Below are positions 31,133 through 38,229 of a stretch of DNA of 50,659 bases, piece after piece. The notes under the pieces are model-generated. The model searched no databases. It had not been told where the DNA came from and was given only the letters and a program-made list of their open reading frames with translations. Positions within the stretch are counted from its first letter, which is position 1; every line of letters begins with the position of its first letter. Both the position numbers and the translations under genes were made by a program. The stretch lies in the IMG/VR virus record IMGVR_UViG_3300022699_000112, positions 1 to 50,659 of that record. One strand, 5' to 3'. This DNA comes from a virus.

Positions 31133-31290
31133 TTTTGCACCTCACGTTTCTCTACATCCCATTTAGGACCTAAAAAGTATTGATATTCGTGCACCAGATG
31201 TCTCGCTTCGCCTTTTGAGTAGACGAGAGCCAGCAATTTAGTGCGTTTCTTTTTTCTTCTTTGGCGTTTTGTTCCAATTACTTCCCACAT
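31129..31290 (-). CDS. 53-aa basic protein
   Basis: The ATG at 31290 is 1 nt after the upstream stop and the TGA overlaps the next ATG (ATGA). N-terminal stretch very rich in Lys/Arg (TKRQRRKKKRTK), then a mixed segment ending KREVQK. Probably nucleic-acid-binding or an anti-host factor. The double coupling supports a real gene. Confidence 0.6.
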   Translation of the reverse strand: MWEVIGTKRQRRKKKRTKLLALVYSKGEARHLVHEYQYFLGPKWDVEKREVQK

Positions 31291-31291
31291 T

Positions 31292-31504
31292 TTATAAGAG
31301 ATTCCTTATATCAAAATGTGAATGTTCCATTACTATGTCGTAACAATCAGGACAAGCTAAGTGTCCTCGCGGGGTTATCAGCGAACACTCCACGCATATT
31401 TGCCGGTGGCACATGATACAGTAGAAGTATTTGGACACAATAGCTTCACAATAAGTGCATCGTTTACTTTGTAGGACTCGATTAGCTTTATACCCGGGAA
31501 CCAT
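31292..31504 (-). CDS. Four-CxxC zinc-binding protein
   Basis: 70 aa from the ATG at 31504 (GGAGGAAAC immediately upstream). Four CxxC-type pairs (CTYC, CIMC, CVEC, CPDC) spaced like a RING/B-box or treble-clef cross-brace; the fold would bind two zinc ions. Possible protein-protein or nucleic-acid adaptor. Its C-terminal 15 residues recur in a remnant on the plus strand at 27926-27973. It overlaps the metalloprotease gene by 17 nt. Confidence 0.75.
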   Translation of the reverse strand: MVPGYKANRVLQSKRCTYCEAIVSKYFYCIMCHRQICVECSLITPRGHLACPDCYDIVMEHSHFDIRNLL

Positions 31505-31901
31505 GTTTCCTCCGCATAGCCATAAGTTGAGCACGTCCAGTTTTATATTCCTGCTCAATCGCTAAGTCCATAACCCCGTATTTCAGATACAGTTTACCAG
31601 CAATTTTCCAGAACTCTCTGTTGTGGACTTCTCGCCGTTTACCCGGTACTCGCGGGGTAAGTGTATCTCTTTTAGTTTGGTACTGGATAGCATGAGCCAA
31701 TTCATGCAAGAGAATCCACGTTGCAAGGTCAGACCGAACGTGATGATTATTAAAGGTCAGGTGAATCATATTCGTTCCAGACCTATAAAATCCACGATAG
31801 TAGTCCTCGACTTTGTGTGTTCGCAGCTTCAAGGTTGCCAGTGTGAACCCGTGGCTCGTTTGCACCTCGTCGACTATTTGATTTATCCATTGTGGAAACA
31901 T
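31488..31901 (-). CDS. SprT-like zinc metalloprotease
   Basis: 137 aa; ATG at 31901 in a TAATG overlap with GGGGGAT upstream (a start at 31913 is possible). HELAH at 66-70 with the third ligand probably H93 in VHNREFW, the SprT/Spartan arrangement. The C-terminal zinc ribbon of cellular SprT is missing. In cells such proteases cleave DNA-protein crosslinks. In phages they are scattered, and could clear proteins from DNA or attack host factors. The predicted substrate cannot be read from sequence. Confidence 0.85.
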   Translation of the reverse strand: MFPQWINQIVDEVQTSHGFTLATLKLRTHKVEDYYRGFYRSGTNMIHLTFNNHHVRSDLATWILLHELAHAIQYQTKRDTLTPRVPGKRREVHNREFWKIAGKLYLKYGVMDLAIEQEYKTGRAQLMAMRRKHGSRV

Positions 31902-32104
31902 TATATCCCCCATTCTTCCAGTGCGTCCTCGTTTATTTCGCCGTTGTTCGATATGTAACCCGCTTCGATTAAGGCTGCGGCCTGTCGACCGTAACAGCCC
32001 TGCAAAGACCAAGCCTTACCATTCTCGATTAACTCGGCAAACAATTCAACCATTTCCCGCAGTTCAAGCTCGCCGTTTTCCCAAGCCATCATTTTGTCGA
32101 TCAT
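31901..32104 (-). CDS. Conserved small phage protein
   Basis: 67 aa; SD AAAGGAGATAAAC. The pattern AWENGELELREMVELFAELIENG, WSLQGCYGRQAAALIEAGYI is that of a widespread small phage family of unknown function, usually annotated only as hypothetical. The QGxYGR core is its best-conserved part. Coupled to the SprT-like gene by TAATG. Confidence 0.75.
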   Translation of the reverse strand: MIDKMMAWENGELELREMVELFAELIENGKAWSLQGCYGRQAAALIEAGYISNNGEINEDALEEWGI

Positions 32105-32258
32105 GTTTATCTCCTTTGATAAAGGTTGTTATTTCGTCTCCGTTGTGGAGAACTATACGCCTGATTGTAATCCGGCCCGCTTTCTGTAGTATTATACGCA
32201 CCGGCTCGCGTGCAGGTTTAGTGTTACCAAAAAGTATTTCAAACAAATGTACGTTCAT
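32064..32258 (-). CDS. Hypothetical basic protein
   Basis: 64 aa; ATGA overlap upstream and a 41-nt overlap downstream. Beta-rich and basic (NTKPAREPVRIILQKAGRITIRRIVL), with a His/Lys/Arg-rich tail. No family recognised. Confidence 0.6.
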   Translation of the reverse strand: MNVHLFEILFGNTKPAREPVRIILQKAGRITIRRIVLHNGDEITTFIKGDKHDRQNDGLGKRRA

Positions 32259-32449
32259 CGAGTTTCGTCCACCATAATATATAGTACTTTGTCGATATCT
32301 ATTTCCAGCATATCTTCCTCGCCGGTGATCTTCTCGATATGAACATAAAGAAGACCTCGATTGACCGCTGACCGTCCGATACTCCGTACGTTGCGGATTG
32401 TTTCACCGCCGAGAAGCCTAACACACATAAACCGATGTTGTTTAGCCAT
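32255..32449 (-). CDS. Hypothetical protein
   Basis: 64 aa; TAATG overlap with the upstream gene and AAGGAACCTATA upstream. Basic first half (RFMCVRLLGGETIRNVRSIG) and acidic second half (EEDMLEIDIDKVLYIMVDET). May be a small beta domain. No family recognised. Confidence 0.6.
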   Translation of the reverse strand: MAKQHRFMCVRLLGGETIRNVRSIGRSAVNRGLLYVHIEKITGEEDMLEIDIDKVLYIMVDETR

Positions 32450-32643
32450 TATAGGTTCCTTGCGTCCTGTCCCGGGTTATCAAGACATCTTTGTACTATT
32501 CTATCGGCGGCTCGCCTTGCTTCATCTTTGGATATATATCCCATAGATATACTTCCACTTGAGAGCCATTTTATCGCATACATAGGCCCCTCGTAAACAA
32601 GGTACTCGCGGATAATGTAATATTCTGTTTCATATTTACCCAT
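32449..32643 (-). CDS. Hypothetical protein
   Basis: 64 aa; overlaps the preceding zinc-ribbon gene by 8 nt. Aromatic beta start (ETEYYIIREYLVYEG) then a helix with SKDEARRAADRIVQRCL. No family recognised. Confidence 0.6.
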   Translation of the reverse strand: MGKYETEYYIIREYLVYEGPMYAIKWLSSGSISMGYISKDEARRAADRIVQRCLDNPGQDARNL

Positions 32644-32812
32644 CTTGGGCCTCGACTTTCTTGTATTCGTGCCTCTCCTTATGACCGCACAGGATACAGG
32701 TTACAATGTTAACAATGTGGGTATATCCTACCCACAACTCGCTTTGGCGCTTTCCGAGACACCCACATTTAGGACAAATCAATACCCGATAATCTTCAAT
32801 CTTTACGTTCAT
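32636..32812 (-). CDS. 58-aa zinc-ribbon protein
   Basis: ATG at 32812, overlapping the upstream stop, with GGAGGC 6 nt before. Two Cys pairs, CPKC(GC) at 13-18 and CILC at 39-42, make a compact zinc ribbon, with a charged His/Lys/Glu tail. Overlaps on both sides and the spacing of the Cys pairs support a real gene. Likely nucleic-acid or protein binding. Confidence 0.65.
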   Translation of the reverse strand: MNVKIEDYRVLICPKCGCLGKRQSELWVGYTHIVNIVTCILCGHKERHEYKKVEAQDG

Positions 32813-33321
32813 AATGCCTCCTGTAATGAGTATTTGCGTTTATACGATTTACCAGCGATACCTTTCTTGCGTGAAATAGTCCAGATTATCGCCTGATATT
32901 CTGCCGGGGCCAAACCACGACGAGAAGCATTGTGGATAATCTGTTGCTCCAATCGTTCACGCTGCCGAGGCGTCGGTTTTTTGCCGTGTTTGAAGTATCT
33001 ACAAATCCATACGTCAATTACAACAGCACGTTCGTCCCCTAGTATTGCATCGGCAAAAGCAGATACTTTTGGTCCTGAGAGCGGCTCGCCTGCCAGCACC
33101 CTGTCAACATTCTTGATATGAATTGGCAACATACCCACCCTGCTGTATTCACGACCTGCTTTATAGCTTTCATAAATCCGATGTGCCAGATTCAGATTGG
33201 GTCGTAATTGTTTGCGGGGTGATGTTGCTGCGATCAACCTAGTGACCAACACCCAATCAGGACCATATTTCTCCTGAAGATATTCTCTAGTGTTTTTGTA
33301 CCAATCTTTTGCCGGGTGCAT
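32809..33321 (-). CDS. Conserved phage protein, HhH-GPD glycosylase-like helical fold
   Basis: 170 aa; SD GGGGAGAAATAAA. Helical, with WYKNTREYLQEKYG, a LIAATSPRKQ segment, PLSGPKVSAFADAILGDERAVVIDVWICRYF and a C-terminal EYQAIIWTISRK. This matches a family found in many phages; the LSGPKVSAFA...VVIDVW pattern resembles the helix-hairpin and catalytic Asp region of HhH-GPD glycosylases (D in VIDVW). Glycosylase activity is an inference. Confidence 0.65.
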   Translation of the reverse strand: MHPAKDWYKNTREYLQEKYGPDWVLVTRLIAATSPRKQLRPNLNLAHRIYESYKAGREYSRVGMLPIHIKNVDRVLAGEPLSGPKVSAFADAILGDERAVVIDVWICRYFKHGKKPTPRQRERLEQQIIHNASRRGLAPAEYQAIIWTISRKKGIAGKSYKRKYSLQEAL

Positions 33322-33322
33322 T

Positions 33323-33583
33323 TTATTTCTCCCCTATTGATATTAGGTAGTAATCCAAAGCCAGTTCAAGGCGATAAATAGTGTCTCCATATCTAAAATG
33401 GGCTGATAATATTCGCTGGCCTGTCATACATTTCTCGCGGAGGTAGACCCGATAGACCTCGAATTCATATTGCTGGCGGGTGATTGTTAGGTTATTGGTA
33501 CCGATAGCATTGTCAAGCACCTTTTCAGGTCCACTAAGTATTGTCCAACCGTCCGCTTTGAGTGATTCTATTATTTCGTACAT
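33323..33583 (-). CDS. Hypothetical protein
   Basis: 86 aa; overlaps the upstream gene by 13 nt. Mixed alpha/beta with YEFEVYRVYLREKCMTGQ and a C-terminal DTIYRLELALDYYL helix. No family recognised. Confidence 0.6.
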   Translation of the reverse strand: MYEIIESLKADGWTILSGPEKVLDNAIGTNNLTITRQQYEFEVYRVYLREKCMTGQRILSAHFRYGDTIYRLELALDYYLISIGEK

Positions 33584-33981
33584 AATTTTTCTGCTTTCTC
33601 GAAATACCCTACTATTGTGTGGAATAAGGTCGGGTATGTATCATTTAGTGTACCACGTTTAACGGCGGCAATATGTCGCCAGCCTAACAACAATATAGTT
33701 TTATGCTCAGGATACTCGTTTTTTTCTCGGATATCGACAAAATTCCAACCCCGCTTGAGAAGATATTTAAAGACAAAATCCCTTGAGATACCCTTTTCTG
33801 TATCGCGGCCGCCGCTGATATCAGACCATTGATTAAGATGAGCTTCGATATCTTTTTTGACTTCAAGATAATCCCGGTCTTCAGCAATCGCAACGGCTCG
33901 CGTTACACAATCGCCCACGTCTTTTGTTTTGTAGTATTTACTACGCCCTCCGTCGGAATAAGTCCATTGCTCAAAACGCAT
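33571..33981 (-). CDS. Papain-like cysteine peptidase fold (conserved phage protein)
   Basis: 136 aa; SD AAAGGGGATATC. C25 in VGDCVTRAVAIA, H103 in GWRHIAAVKRG and D114 in LNDTYP have the order and spacing of a compact papain/NlpC-like catalytic triad, and the DGGR...GDCVTRA start is a familiar small phage family of unknown target. Possibly a deubiquitinase-like or peptidoglycan-active enzyme; the absence of export signals argues for a cytoplasmic host target. Confidence 0.7.
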   Translation of the reverse strand: MRFEQWTYSDGGRSKYYKTKDVGDCVTRAVAIAEDRDYLEVKKDIEAHLNQWSDISGGRDTEKGISRDFVFKYLLKRGWNFVDIREKNEYPEHKTILLLGWRHIAAVKRGTLNDTYPTLFHTIVGYFEKAEKLCTK

Positions 33982-33991
33982 GATATCCCCT

Positions 33992-34210
33992 TTACTGGTA
34001 TTTGTCGAGTGTCTTTTTTACTATTTTTAAGGCGTCCGGTTCGTCAATCCGAGCAAAGCGACCACCCAGATCGACAACCCGCTGCATATTGTGACCGTCG
34101 AGAAACCAAATTTCTTGTATCTCCATTGATTCATTAACCGCAAACCCTAATTCACTGTTTTCGCAGAAACTCATAAATTCGAGTACTGTTATCGCTTTCG
34201 TGTATTCCAC
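33992..34210 (-). CDS. Hypothetical protein (GTG start)
   Basis: 72 aa from GTG at 34210 with a G-rich SD (GGGGG) upstream. Helical start, then a strand region (QEIWFLDGHNMQRVVDLGG) and a Lys-rich end. No family recognised. Confidence 0.55.
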   Translation of the reverse strand: MEYTKAITVLEFMSFCENSELGFAVNESMEIQEIWFLDGHNMQRVVDLGGRFARIDEPDALKIVKKTLDKYQ

Positions 34211-34224
34211 AACAACCCCCTTTT

Positions 34225-34491
34225 CTAGAATTCTATCCTACAGAAGCCCATAAAATGGACCATTACCGATTCTTGCTGGAGTTCACTCTTTAAATGGTCG
34301 GCAAAAGCCCGTACAGCATGATCTTGATTCTGGGCACAGAATATCTCAATTACCAGTGAGTATTCCGTATCACCTTTCCAGATACCTATTGTCTCGTATA
34401 TCGTAGCTCCGTCGAATCCGTACCGATCAAGAGCATTTACGACAATACCCATATCTTTATTTTCAGTATAAACTTTGTAACCAAACATCAT
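34225..34491 (-). CDS. Hypothetical protein
   Basis: 88 aa; the ATG at 34491 shares its A with the upstream TAA; AGGAG lies 4 nt before, so the second ATG at 34488 may be the true one. Alternating strands and helices (FGYKVYTENKDMGIVVNAL, YSLVIEIFCA, DHAVRAFADHLK). No family recognised. Confidence 0.6.
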   Translation of the reverse strand: MMFGYKVYTENKDMGIVVNALDRYGFDGATIYETIGIWKGDTEYSLVIEIFCAQNQDHAVRAFADHLKSELQQESVMVHFMGFCRIEF

Positions 34492-34667
34492 TAATCTCCT
34501 TTTCCATATCCGATGCACTCAAGCTCACCGTTGTGCTTTGTGTGGATATAATAGAAAGTATCAGTTATTTGCTCTGCAACGATTGCGGCTTCGATCATGT
34601 CTTCAGCGAATATTTCAGCCTCGGCAATCTTGCCCGTATTATCTGTAATTACTACTTTGAATGTCAT
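34491..34667 (-). CDS. 58-aa protein, first gene of the small-gene island
   Basis: ATG at 34667 with a strong SD (AAGGAGATTAAAA). A strand (MTFKVVITDN), a helix rich in Ala/Glu/Ile (IAEAEIFAEDMIEAAIVAEQI) and a final strand pair. Ends TAATG into the next gene. As the first gene after the divergent promoter it should be expressed early. Confidence 0.65.
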   Translation of the reverse strand: MTFKVVITDNTGKIAEAEIFAEDMIEAAIVAEQITDTFYYIHTKHNGELECIGYGKGD

Positions 34668-34812
34668 TTTTAATCTCCTTTAGTACTCTAGGTGTTATCT
34701 TTAACCATAACTCATACGGTCAAAAGGCTATTATAGGGGGGACGAAAATTAAAAATAAAACAATAATTTCATGTCCAGAATACATCTGGCCCGATTCAAT
34801 ACAGGATAAACC
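34668..34812. promoter_or_regulatory. Divergent control region between small-gene island and terS
   Basis: 145 bp. On the minus strand TTGACC with an 18-bp spacer to GATAAC is a fair sigma-70-like candidate for the leftward island. For the rightward side I see only a weak TTATAG and a TTTAACC box; terS has its own SD (AGGATAAACC). The stretch is A/T-rich with a G-run (TAGGGGGGAC). Confidence 0.5.
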
Positions 34813-35304
34813 ATGCAAGAAATAGATTTAGATAAAGTCATATTTAAAGACATCAAGAGCAATAAGCAGAAAATGTTCATCCAGTATTACTGCAATCCAG
34901 AGTCTTCAACATACGACAATGGCACACAATCCTATAAAAGAAGCTATACAAGCAATGATGATAATGTTTGTGCAGTAGAGGCACATCGGTTACTAAGCAA
35001 TCCTAAGATTCAGGATGCTATAAGTTGTTATAGGGCTTATATCCATGAACAGAACGCATTTGAGCTTGATTGGCTTGATAATAACTTGAGAAATCTTTAT
35101 TACAGAGCTATAGAGTCTGAAGATATCAATGCTCAGCACCGTATTTTAAGGACAATAGGCGATAGAATAGGTGCATTCTCCGATGTTAAGCCTGCTGAGG
35201 GTAAAATGATACCTATGACGGAAGAGCAGATGAAGATAGCTACGCGGGTAATGCAGGATATTATGGCTGAGTCCAATAGGAACAAGATAAAAAAGGTAGA
35301 TTAG
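34813..35304 (+). CDS. terS: Terminase small subunit
   Basis: 163 aa; SD AGGA, 6-nt spacer. Helical N-terminus, then KMFIQYYCNPESS, NGTQSYKRSYTSN, a VEAHRLLSNPKIQDAI segment and a C-terminal coiled region: the terminase_2-type small subunit pattern (helix-turn-helix followed by oligomerisation helices). It recognises the packaging site and delivers DNA to TerL. TerL lies 4.6 kb further on, an unusual separation. Acidic/basic tail ending NKIKKVD. Confidence 0.85.
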   Translation: MQEIDLDKVIFKDIKSNKQKMFIQYYCNPESSTYDNGTQSYKRSYTSNDDNVCAVEAHRLLSNPKIQDAISCYRAYIHEQNAFELDWLDNNLRNLYYRAIESEDINAQHRILRTIGDRIGAFSDVKPAEGKMIPMTEEQMKIATRVMQDIMAESNRNKIKKVD

Positions 35305-35456
35305 TACCGGCCATAACTATCTGCTTTTTCGGGTAAATACAAAATGAACACAGATTTATACGAACATACACTAGAGACATACAGGCCAATACCTTGTTCA
35401 GTATATTCCGTGTTCATTGTACAATATCATTGGGTATCAAGAGTTATATAGATGTA

Positions 35457-35537
35457 TAATATCCAGAATTGCCCCCTTCCCTATTTATGTACTCTATATT
35501 ACTAATGAGGTAATGTATGTTTAATATCCAGAATCGC
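35457..35537 (+). repeat. 16-bp direct repeats TAATATCCAGAAT(T/C)GC, 65 bp apart
   Basis: Copies at 35457-35472 and 35522-35537 differ at one base; each follows ATGTAT a few bases earlier. A partial copy (TGTCCAGAATAC) occurs at 34773, before terS. Repeat function unknown; perhaps a terminase or regulator binding site, or promoter duplicates. Confidence 0.75.
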
Positions 35538-35576
35538 TTTGGCTTATGGGGAGAAAGAAGTAATTTAGTAAAAGTA

Positions 35577-35668
35577 GACCCCCACCCTCGGGAACGCCCC
35601 CCTCATGGGTCTTGTAGGGACCCCCGTCAAATAAAAATTTTCAATTTTATAGATTAAGTGGACCCCCC
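35577..35668 (+). repeat. Three GACCCCC boxes at exact 42-bp spacing
   Basis: GACCCCC begins at 35577, 35619 and 35661 (the last with six C). Both intervals are 42 bp, about four helical turns at 10.5 bp per turn, so the boxes would lie on the same DNA face. The segment between the second and third is A/T-rich. Arrays of this kind are expected for a ring-shaped TerS, for HU/IHF-assisted complexes or for initiator binding. Confidence 0.8.
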
Positions 35669-35680
35669 GCGTCGGTTATT

Positions 35681-35956
35681 ATGTTTGATATCTTCTGCCA
35701 CAAGATTTACTTCAAGATAAAAGGGAATCAGTTCGACATCACCCTTGCTGATCTGGTCGACCACATTGTTCGTGGAATCGCTTCGTCAGGCTTTACTGAG
35801 GGCACGAACGTCAATGACCCGGACCTACGGGTACCCCCTGACCCTAAAACGTCTCAGAATGGAAATATGGGGGCAGGCATGGAGGCCGAGTTTAAAAGAG
35901 AGGTATATCGTCTAGCCAAGGATTATTATGAAAGAATGCACAAAGAAACACCTTGA
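35681..35956 (+). CDS. Hypothetical protein downstream of terS region
   Basis: 91 aa; no clear SD. Aromatic N-terminus with a strand (HKIYFKIKGNQFDITL), a helix (DLVDHIVRGIA), a Pro/Gly/Asn-rich middle, then a charged helix. Not a recognised family. Start is uncertain; the GACCCCC array reaches within 13 bp of it. Confidence 0.6.
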   Translation: MFDIFCHKIYFKIKGNQFDITLADLVDHIVRGIASSGFTEGTNVNDPDLRVPPDPKTSQNGNMGAGMEAEFKREVYRLAKDYYERMHKETP

Positions 35957-36071
35957 GGCCAAGATCGTGTCCTACCAACAGGCTATTAGGGAAAGATTTG
36001 ACCAAATTGCCTACTTAAAGGGGCTTATCGCCCAAATCGAAAAACAAATGGAGCAAGACCATGATAAGTAA
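35928..36071 (+). CDS. 47-aa coiled-coil protein
   Basis: ATG at 35928 (AAGGATTATT upstream), overlapping the previous gene by 29 nt and the next by 11 nt. Charged helix with Gln/Glu/Lys heptads (AKIVSYQQAIRERFDQIAYL) ending MEQDHDK. Plausible small structural or chaperone-like gene. Confidence 0.5.
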   Translation: MKECTKKHLEAKIVSYQQAIRERFDQIAYLKGLIAQIEKQMEQDHDK

Positions 36072-36459
36072 CTTCAAGACGCTAAATGGTACTGAATGCC
36101 TCTACTGGAATGGGGGTGTGTTCATGTTGACTCCACACGGCTGCTGTTCATTCTGTGCAACAAAAGTCCAACGGCATGATGTGATCGCGGGTACGCGGCG
36201 TGTCGAACTGGACATATACGATACCAAAACAGGCTACGGGGCGGTAGTTCTCGAACTATACCCCTCTACTTTTGATGATCTCGAAATCCTGCACCGGTGG
36301 TTCTTTGGGTCCCATGCTTGTGATTGTGAACGCGGAAAGAGACTTTACCCCGATGAAGACGGTTTTGACTGCAACAAATACGGCGAGAGAAATCGGTTTA
36401 TTTTGAGGAAATTGACTATTAACAGTAACCTTGAGGTGTGTTTTAGGACCTATGTTTAA
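36061..36459 (+). CDS. Cys-rich hypothetical protein
   Basis: 132 aa. Beta-rich start (NFKTLNGTECLYWNGGVFML), CCSFC and HACDCERGK Cys clusters that might bind metal, and a Lys/Arg-rich C-terminus. Overlaps its neighbours by 11 and 8 nt. Possibly a virion or assembly protein given its place among structural genes. No family recognised. Confidence 0.6.
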   Translation: MISNFKTLNGTECLYWNGGVFMLTPHGCCSFCATKVQRHDVIAGTRRVELDIYDTKTGYGAVVLELYPSTFDDLEILHRWFFGSHACDCERGKRLYPDEDGFDCNKYGERNRFILRKLTINSNLEVCFRTYV

Positions 36460-36637
36460 ACTTAGAAAACTGCTTCGAAATATCCGGAATATCTTCACCC
36501 ACGAGCTAGAACGAGAATTATCGGATTTGGCTATTGATTATTTCCGTATAGCTGATGAACTAGAAGAAGAAAAAGAAAATCTCCTACTCCGAATTGATTC
36601 TGATTCCCCAATCCGATCTCGTGAAAGGTACTCCTAA
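36452..36637 (+). CDS. Small coiled-coil protein
   Basis: 61 aa from the ATG at 36452 (TTAGGACCT upstream). A basic amphipathic helix (KLRKLLRNIRNIF) is followed by an acidic coiled coil (ADELEEEKENLLLRID). Stop-start TAATG with the next gene. Likely assembly-associated; no family recognised. Confidence 0.55.
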   Translation: MFKLRKLLRNIRNIFTHELERELSDLAIDYFRIADELEEEKENLLLRIDSDSPIRSRERYS

Positions 36638-36912
36638 TGGGAACATGGACAGTAGAAATAACCATTTTTGATGAGGCAACCCAGACTGCTAACGTCCGGG
36701 CTGTCCGGGTAGACAGTGCTACGGACGAAAAGTTTGTCTATGAGTGTCGAGCTATTATCTCTACCCCTGAACAGCGTAGTGCTCTCTTGCAACGCATCAA
36801 AGACAAATTCATTGAAGACGAAGCCCGGCAGGGGAGGATTGAAAATATTCTCGCAGGTCTGGCTGATACCGCAACAAACGCACTAAATAATTGGGAGGCC
36901 ACCAATGGCTAA
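36637..36912 (+). CDS. Hypothetical virion-region protein
   Basis: 91 aa; TAATG overlap. Beta start (TWTVEITIFDEATQTANV) with a Val/Asp-rich strand pair, then helices with STPEQRSALLQRIKDKF. Probably a small tail or head component. No family recognised. Confidence 0.6.
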   Translation: MGTWTVEITIFDEATQTANVRAVRVDSATDEKFVYECRAIISTPEQRSALLQRIKDKFIEDEARQGRIENILAGLADTATNALNNWEATNG

Positions 36913-37321
36913 TACTGGATATACTTGGGGGTCTTGGGCCTTTGTTCAAAAAGGGGCGGGAAACTGGTCCGCTGACGACTTGGCTGATGCGGCTACCGAA
37001 ACGGGGGATGCTACCTCGATAGACGGTAAAGCGGCTGCTCTAGTCTCGGTTACGGCTGTGGAAGACAATACCGGTGCTATAGACGGTGAGGTGACGGTTT
37101 ATATCCTTGGGGACATAGACGGCACTAATTATGAAGAAACCACCATAGGCAACCCCTATAAGGTTACTTTCACCCCCGTACAGAACGATACCGTCCGAGT
37201 TATCATTCCTGTCGACCCTAGAGTTTATAAGAACTTCAAGGTAGCTATCGAGAATCAGGGGGGCCAGACCCTCGCAATGTCCGTCAGACTCATCACCGCA
37301 GATATCCCGGCAGCTTCATAA
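36905..37321 (+). CDS. Small beta-rich virion protein
   Basis: 138 aa; overlaps the previous gene by 8 nt and the next by 1 (TAATG). Beta-rich with Gly/Asp/Thr turns; strands such as AALVSVTAVEDNTG, EVTVYILGDIDGTNY and VRVIIPVDPRVYKNFKVAI give an Ig-like or jelly-roll look. A surface or decoration role is plausible. No family recognised. Confidence 0.6.
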   Translation: MANTGYTWGSWAFVQKGAGNWSADDLADAATETGDATSIDGKAAALVSVTAVEDNTGAIDGEVTVYILGDIDGTNYEETTIGNPYKVTFTPVQNDTVRVIIPVDPRVYKNFKVAIENQGGQTLAMSVRLITADIPAAS

Positions 37322-38229
37322 TGATTGAACTTCTAACCAAACCACATCTTGGTTTTCTCCAATCCAACGACTGGAAACAACACCCCGTCTTTCACGGGCT
37401 GATCGGTTGCTGGCCTATGGTCGAGGGCGGTGGGAATCGCCTTACCGATATTTCAGGCTACATGAACCACGGCACAATCAATGGTGCAACATGGGTCGGG
37501 ACTCCTTGGGGTCCGGGCCTTTCTTTTGACGGGTCTGATGATTATGTAAACTGCGGGGCTATGCACGCTTGGGGCGTGGCGAACACAAAAACCTCCGACC
37601 CCCCACCTCAATTTACCGGACACTTGGGGTTTTCGGTAGTAGCGTGGTGTCGAACCAGTTCAAGTTCCCGGCAGGCAATTCTGGCCTCAGACTGCTTGGG
37701 GTTTAGTGACGAACCCGAAATCGGGCTTCTCTTAAACCATACCTCTACCGGCTGGGGTGAATCGACAGGGAACCATTGGGGCGGGTCGATTCTTTACACC
37801 AACAAGGACCGGGTAGCTACAGTTTCCAGTAATTCCACCCCCTATAACGGGGAATGGCACATGATAGGTTGTGCGAACGCGGGGGAGCGGAATGACCTAC
37901 TGGCCTTTTATCTCGACGGAGAGGATGTAACAGCAGCCACCACGACCGATACTTATGGGTATGGGGAATGGGAAATTCAATCCTATGTAGCAATTGGGGC
38001 CACTTCTGACACCGCCGGGGGTACTCCGACCTACTTCTTCAACGGACAAATGACCCTCGTGATGATGTGGAATCGAGCCATTACCGCCGATGAGGCCGCA
38101 ATGTTATACAGGTTGGGACCGGGTGGAATTTTCCGAAATGAGTTCAACCCGGGCTATTATGGGGCGATAAATCTCGGAACCCCTGACTTTAATCCCGCAT
38201 GGACTATTAACTGTAATCAGGTACTATAA
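37321..38229 (+). CDS. LamG/concanavalin A-like virion protein
   Basis: 302 aa. The segment GLIGCWPMVEGGGNRLTDISG...NHGTINGATWV, then GLSFDGSDDYVNC, and EWHMIGCANAGERNDLLAFYLDGE...ATT and ITADEAAMLYR are the LamG/concanavalin lectin-glucanase pattern. Binds or cleaves polysaccharide, probably as a surface-exposed fibre or decoration protein. A second LamG domain lies in the giant adhesin. Location between the small and large terminase genes is unusual for a receptor-binding gene. Confidence 0.8.
   Translation: MIELLTKPHLGFLQSNDWKQHPVFHGLIGCWPMVEGGGNRLTDISGYMNHGTINGATWVGTPWGPGLSFDGSDDYVNCGAMHAWGVANTKTSDPPPQFTGHLGFSVVAWCRTSSSSRQAILASDCLGFSDEPEIGLLLNHTSTGWGESTGNHWGGSILYTNKDRVATVSSNSTPYNGEWHMIGCANAGERNDLLAFYLDGEDVTAATTTDTYGYGEWEIQSYVAIGATSDTAGGTPTYFFNGQMTLVMMWNRAITADEAAMLYRLGPGGIFRNEFNPGYYGAINLGTPDFNPAWTINCNQVL

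Larger units (their letters stand above)
35305..35680. other. 376-bp intergenic region with two sets of direct repeats
   Basis: No convincing gene on either strand. The left part is A/T-rich with promoter-like -10 motifs. It holds two near-identical 16-bp repeats 65 bp apart (35457, 35522) and three GACCCCC boxes at 42-bp spacing (35577, 35619, 35661), the last two separated by an A/T-rich stretch. It is the best candidate in the window for a packaging (pac or cos) or origin-type site. Confidence 0.7.

Noticed and set aside
35305-35680. CRISPR-like array
   Set aside because: The repeats are 7 and 16 bp with unequal context and no spacers of constant size; better read as protein-binding sites.
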